A stretch of 50,725 nt of DNA, taken from Zelonia costaricensis (taxonomy: Eukaryota; Euglenozoa; Kinetoplastea; Trypanosomatida; Trypanosomatidae). This document shows, piece after piece, positions 47,709 to 50,725 of this stretch. How positions within the stretch are numbered: position 1 is the stretch's first letter; each line of letters begins with the position of its first letter. Position numbers and translations under genes: made by a program. Location: positions 1 through 50,725 of the forward strand of contig JASAOO010003383.1 of assembly GCA_030849075.1 (NCBI GenBank). Reading direction: 5' to 3'. The notes under the pieces were generated by a model that saw only the letters and a program-made list of their open reading frames with translations, was not told where the DNA came from and made no database searches.

Positions 47709-47798
47709 CTTCTCTTGATCTGCGCTGCCGCTGTCGGCAGTGCTTGAGGTTTTGAGTGCTGTGAGCGAGGGGCTCCGCTACGGGGATCCAAAAGGACT

Positions 47799-47819
47799 CT
47801 GAGGCCCGAGAAAAAAGAT
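47799..47819 (-). promoter_or_regulatory. Predicted spliced-leader acceptor, 90-aa gene
   Basis: GATCTTTTTTCTCGGGCCTC followed by AG on the minus strand, with AG at 47800-47799 and a 5' UTR of about 90 nt. Confidence 0.5.
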
Positions 47820-47820
47820 C

Positions 47821-47841
47821 TTCGTCGACGGAGTCGACGAA
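47821..47841. other. Perfect 9-bp hairpin with 3-nt loop
   Basis: TTCGTCGAC (47821-47829), loop GGA, GTCGACGAA (47833-47841). It sits directly upstream (sense) of the predicted acceptor tract of the 90-aa gene. It has no T run that would suggest termination. Confidence 0.85.
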
Positions 47842-48006
47842 AAAGACTGAAGCAACAGCGGGACCCTACGGTTTGGGAGGTGGGCGGTGAAGGGGGTGAA
47901 CCACGCATCACAGATTTCGAGAAGGAGTGAAGCAGTCACGAAGGGAGCGTGGGGAAAGGCGATGTCGTGATGTGGCTGCATCGATTTCGTGCTAGCAAGA
48001 TGCGCG

Positions 48007-48037
48007 GTTCGACTGCGGATGCCAACCCGCAGTCAAC
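48007..48037. other. Hairpin, 8-bp perfect stem extended by 3 bp
   Basis: GACTGCGG (48011-48018) pairs with CCGCAGTC (48027-48034) around an 8-nt loop. GTT (48007-48009) and AAC (48035-48037) extend it past one bulged C. Confidence 0.8.
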
Positions 48038-49844
48038 ACCCAAGTCGGACAACGTGCTGCAGAGTGCAGCAGGTGCTGTGAGCGCCACTGTGCGGACGCT
48101 GCGTCCACTAGCGTCTTGCCTGGCTTCGTTGAGACGGTGACGTCCTTCAAGAACGCGCCCTTCCGTCGGCTTTCCGAGTTTTCCTGTGTTTTCTTGTTGA
48201 TGTGTTCCTCCACCACAAATTTCGAGTGCTGTGTTTCTCGTCTAGTGGAGGGTGAACGTCGAGGTGACAAGGGAGAGGAGCGAAGTTCTAGTTCCAGCGT
48301 TGCACCGAGGAAAAAAACACACACACGGAGATGGTGATCGCGTACTCCTGTGCAGTGAGAGAGCGCGAGCGCAAAGGGAAAAAAAGGAGAGACTCAGGAC
48401 AATGCCAGCACAATACAGAGCAATGCAAGCACACACACACACACACACCAAAGCACGCGCAGAAATACTTGCAAAGACGCCAGCGCGAGAGAACCGAAGA
48501 AAAAAAAAAGCGTTCACGGGCAGCAGACACAGAAAAAAGCGGAAGCGGCGGAGCTGAAGCAAAGCAACGACGAGGAGGAGATCGAGGTGAGAAAGCCCAA
48601 CCCCCACGCAGACACAGAAACAGACACAGACACACATACACACACACACTGCACCCGCCGCCACAGAAAAGAGAGGAAGAGAACGCAAGGGGTAGCGAGG
48701 ACAATGGCGAGCTGGAGTAGAAAGAAAAAAACAATGCAGCAGTGGAACATGATCCACGATCTCTCCTTCGCGGTTTTTCCGCGGTGGACTGGGAGGCGTT
48801 TCATGTGCCACTCTCCTCAGGGCTGCGCCTCTTGCTCGCGCTCTCTCTTCTTTGCGATTGCCGATCTTCGCTCTCATACACAAAACAGGCGGTCACTTGG
48901 GAGAACAAAAAAAGCGCCAAAACGGAAAAGAAAACGAGGCGCTGTCCAGGCAGCCGCACGGTGGTCAACACAGTGCCCGGGTCTTTTGGATTGTTTGTTT
49001 AGAGAGTCCCTCCGCCTGCTCGGTCGCCTCCGCTCTCCGGCGTCCACTTGGCATAGACGCCGCAGAGCAAGGGGGGTGCGAACGGCGACGATGATGTGAA
49101 GTCAGTCGCGGGCATTCATGGACCACACACAAAAGTAGAGAAAGAGAAGTACAAACACACACACACGCAGGGAAATCAATCTCAGCGACAGCAACAGGAG
49201 ATGGCGGCATTGAGCAGGAGAGAGAGAGGTCCGCTCACGCGCAAAGGCGGCACTGAAGTGCCCGTGTCGAGGAGGGTGGGGGCGAAACAGAGACGAGGTC
49301 CCACTAAGAGAGGGAGGGGAAGCAGTCCACAAAAGAGTGTGAGGGCGTGAGCGCAAGAAAGGGGAAGGGAGTGAGTGGGTCATTGCGGCGCAGGCTGAGG
49401 GTTGAAGCCGACGACGTTGCGTCTCTCTGGGTATGCGGGGCGAGCGGAAGCCGACGACGAAACACACAAGGCCACACGCATCGCTGCGCAGACGCGAGAC
49501 GGAGGAGGGGGGGGGGTGAGGCGAGAAGGGGTTTCGTGCTCCGTGACCAGAGTGAAGAGAAACCGCGCACAACGAAGAAGAAAAAGAACGGGGACCAGGA
49601 CACGACATCAGGGACACGCAACGCAGACTCAAACACGGAGACACACACACACGGCTCAAGCGGCCGACAGAGAGACGCACACACGCTAGCAAGTACACGC
49701 GAACAAAAACGAAAACAAGAGAAATAGTAAAGTACGCAAGCTTGTAACTGGAGAAGCCGTGGTGAGCGCACGGAAAGCCAAGCAGAAGAGGCCGACAGAT
49801 GATGCACACGTGCACGCACACATCGTAGCGGGGCGGAGAAGTAC

Positions 49845-49857
49845 GGGGGGGGGGGGG
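49845..49857. repeat. G13 homopolymer
   Basis: Read directly; sense strand is C13. Confidence 0.9.
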
Positions 49858-50725
49858 ACAAGGAGGAAAGACGCGCGTCTGGTGAAGTGGAAACGGGAGC
49901 AACCTTGCCACTCTCGAAGCACGCAAATGCAAGCAGCCGAAGAAGGAACACACACAGAAAAGATGAAACCGGAAAGGCGCGAAGTGGGAAGGGGCGAGAT
50001 AACACAAGGGGACACACCCCACGCAGAGAAACGCGAAAAAGGGCTCGAGTCGTGGCAGTGGCGACACTGGAAGGAGGCAGTGGAAAGGCGGTTGAGGAGG
50101 AACAAGAAAGTTGAACACGGAGACTTGCATCCGTGTTTCGTTTTTGTTTTCCTTTTGTCTGGCTGAATGTCAATTCGACCGGAGTCTAGAGATGCAGAGG
50201 GTCGTACAGACTCAACCTCACTCAGGCGGGAATGAGAGAGAGATCGAGCACGCGTCGAGCGAAGCAGGAGAAGCGAGTAGCGGAGGAGGAAGGGGAGGGG
50301 GGGGGGGCAATCGGCTGGAGAAGAAAAAAGCGTCTGTTCGTTTAACACATATGCAAATCGGAGGGAGCCAAAACAACAGAAAAGGGAGAAACGAAGACAA
50401 GGCACAGGACATAAATCAAGGACCGTCAATGAACGTTTTCTGCGTGGAGAGGGAGGCTGGGTGAGTGTGTCTGGCAGCCGGCCACGGTTGCTCCGTGTTG
50501 GAGAGGTCGCAACCCAAAAGCTCGTTGGTGGAAGGTGCGTATGTGAAGGAGGGGGGAGCGGAGGAGGGAGGTTCGGCGGATGGAGGAGCGGCGCCGACCC
50601 GAGAAGAGAGGACGCCGAAGAGGGAGTACATGGAACAACACAAGAACATGTTCTCATTAGGCAACCACCCAGGGGGACACAAGCGAGCAAGCAGAAAACA
50701 CGGAAAGCAAAGAAGAAAAGCGGCG

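Larger units (their letters stand above)
47709..50725. other. Gene-free right edge (3.0 kb)
   Basis: Holds the 90-aa gene's 5' UTR, two perfect hairpins (47821-47841 and 48007-48037), CA runs (about 48431-48450), G13 at 49845-49857 and long purine-rich plus-strand stretches. Minus-strand frames of up to 342 codons translate pyrimidine tracts only. Probably UTR and spacer of a gene beyond the right edge. Confidence 0.5.

Noticed and set aside
49102..50130. 342-codon minus-strand frame near the right edge
   Set aside because: Translates pyrimidine tracts into Ser/Pro/Leu/Phe/Cys runs; no domain and no gene-like composition.

Overview
The window looks like nuclear chromosomal DNA of a trypanosomatid, most likely a Leishmania-type member of the Leishmaniinae. 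It is GC-rich. Seventeen intronless genes all lie on the minus strand, separated by long low-complexity spacers full of CA/GT runs and purine/pyrimidine tracts. Just upstream of nearly every start codon, the sense strand carries a pyrimidine tract followed by an AG, which is the expected spliced-leader (trans-splicing) acceptor. No strand switch, tRNA, rRNA, CRISPR array or bacterial-type operon signal was found. The whole window can be read as one stretch of a polycistronic transcription unit running from right to left.

In transcription order (right to left) the genes are: a 90-aa single-pass, probably mitochondrial protein; a thioredoxin-fold protein without the CxxC pair; a PTEN-type lipid/protein phosphatase with a long disordered N-terminus; a 295-aa uncharacterised protein; a calcyphosin-like EF-hand protein; a 229-aa multipass membrane protein; a coiled-coil protein resembling the ADIP/SSX2IP region; an NME7 homologue (DM10 plus two NDK modules); a leucine-rich-repeat protein; a 561-aa low-complexity protein; CEP41 (inactive rhodanese domain); a tau-tubulin-kinase-like kinase ending in a CaaX box; CFAP418 (C8orf37); a coiled-coil/parallel beta-helix protein; a MAPR/cytochrome-b5-like anchored protein; a mitochondrial carrier; and a four-pass membrane protein with a cysteine-rich loop.

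The most striking feature is the number of genes with ciliary or centriolar homologues in about 26 kb. CFAP418, CEP41 and NME7 are secure. The TTBK-like kinase is secure as a family member, and the calcyphosin-like and SSX2IP-like genes are weaker additions. Trypanosomatid units are not usually sorted by function, so this may be chance. The kinase adds a specific, testable novelty: a C-terminal CDCAMM preceded by lysines, which predicts prenylation and membrane targeting of a TTBK-family kinase.

The spacers are long (up to 3.3 kb) and hold untranslated regions, microsatellites, homopolymers and some structured elements: three short diverged copies of a tRNA-like motif (possibly SIDER-type retroposon remnants), two interlocked 8-bp inverted repeats at 18.2 kb, and two strong hairpins upstream of the 90-aa gene. 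Start codons were moved inward to the first ATG where a longer frame opened with GTG or TTG. Very long open frames on the plus strand opposite the genes are GC-driven shadows and are not annotated.
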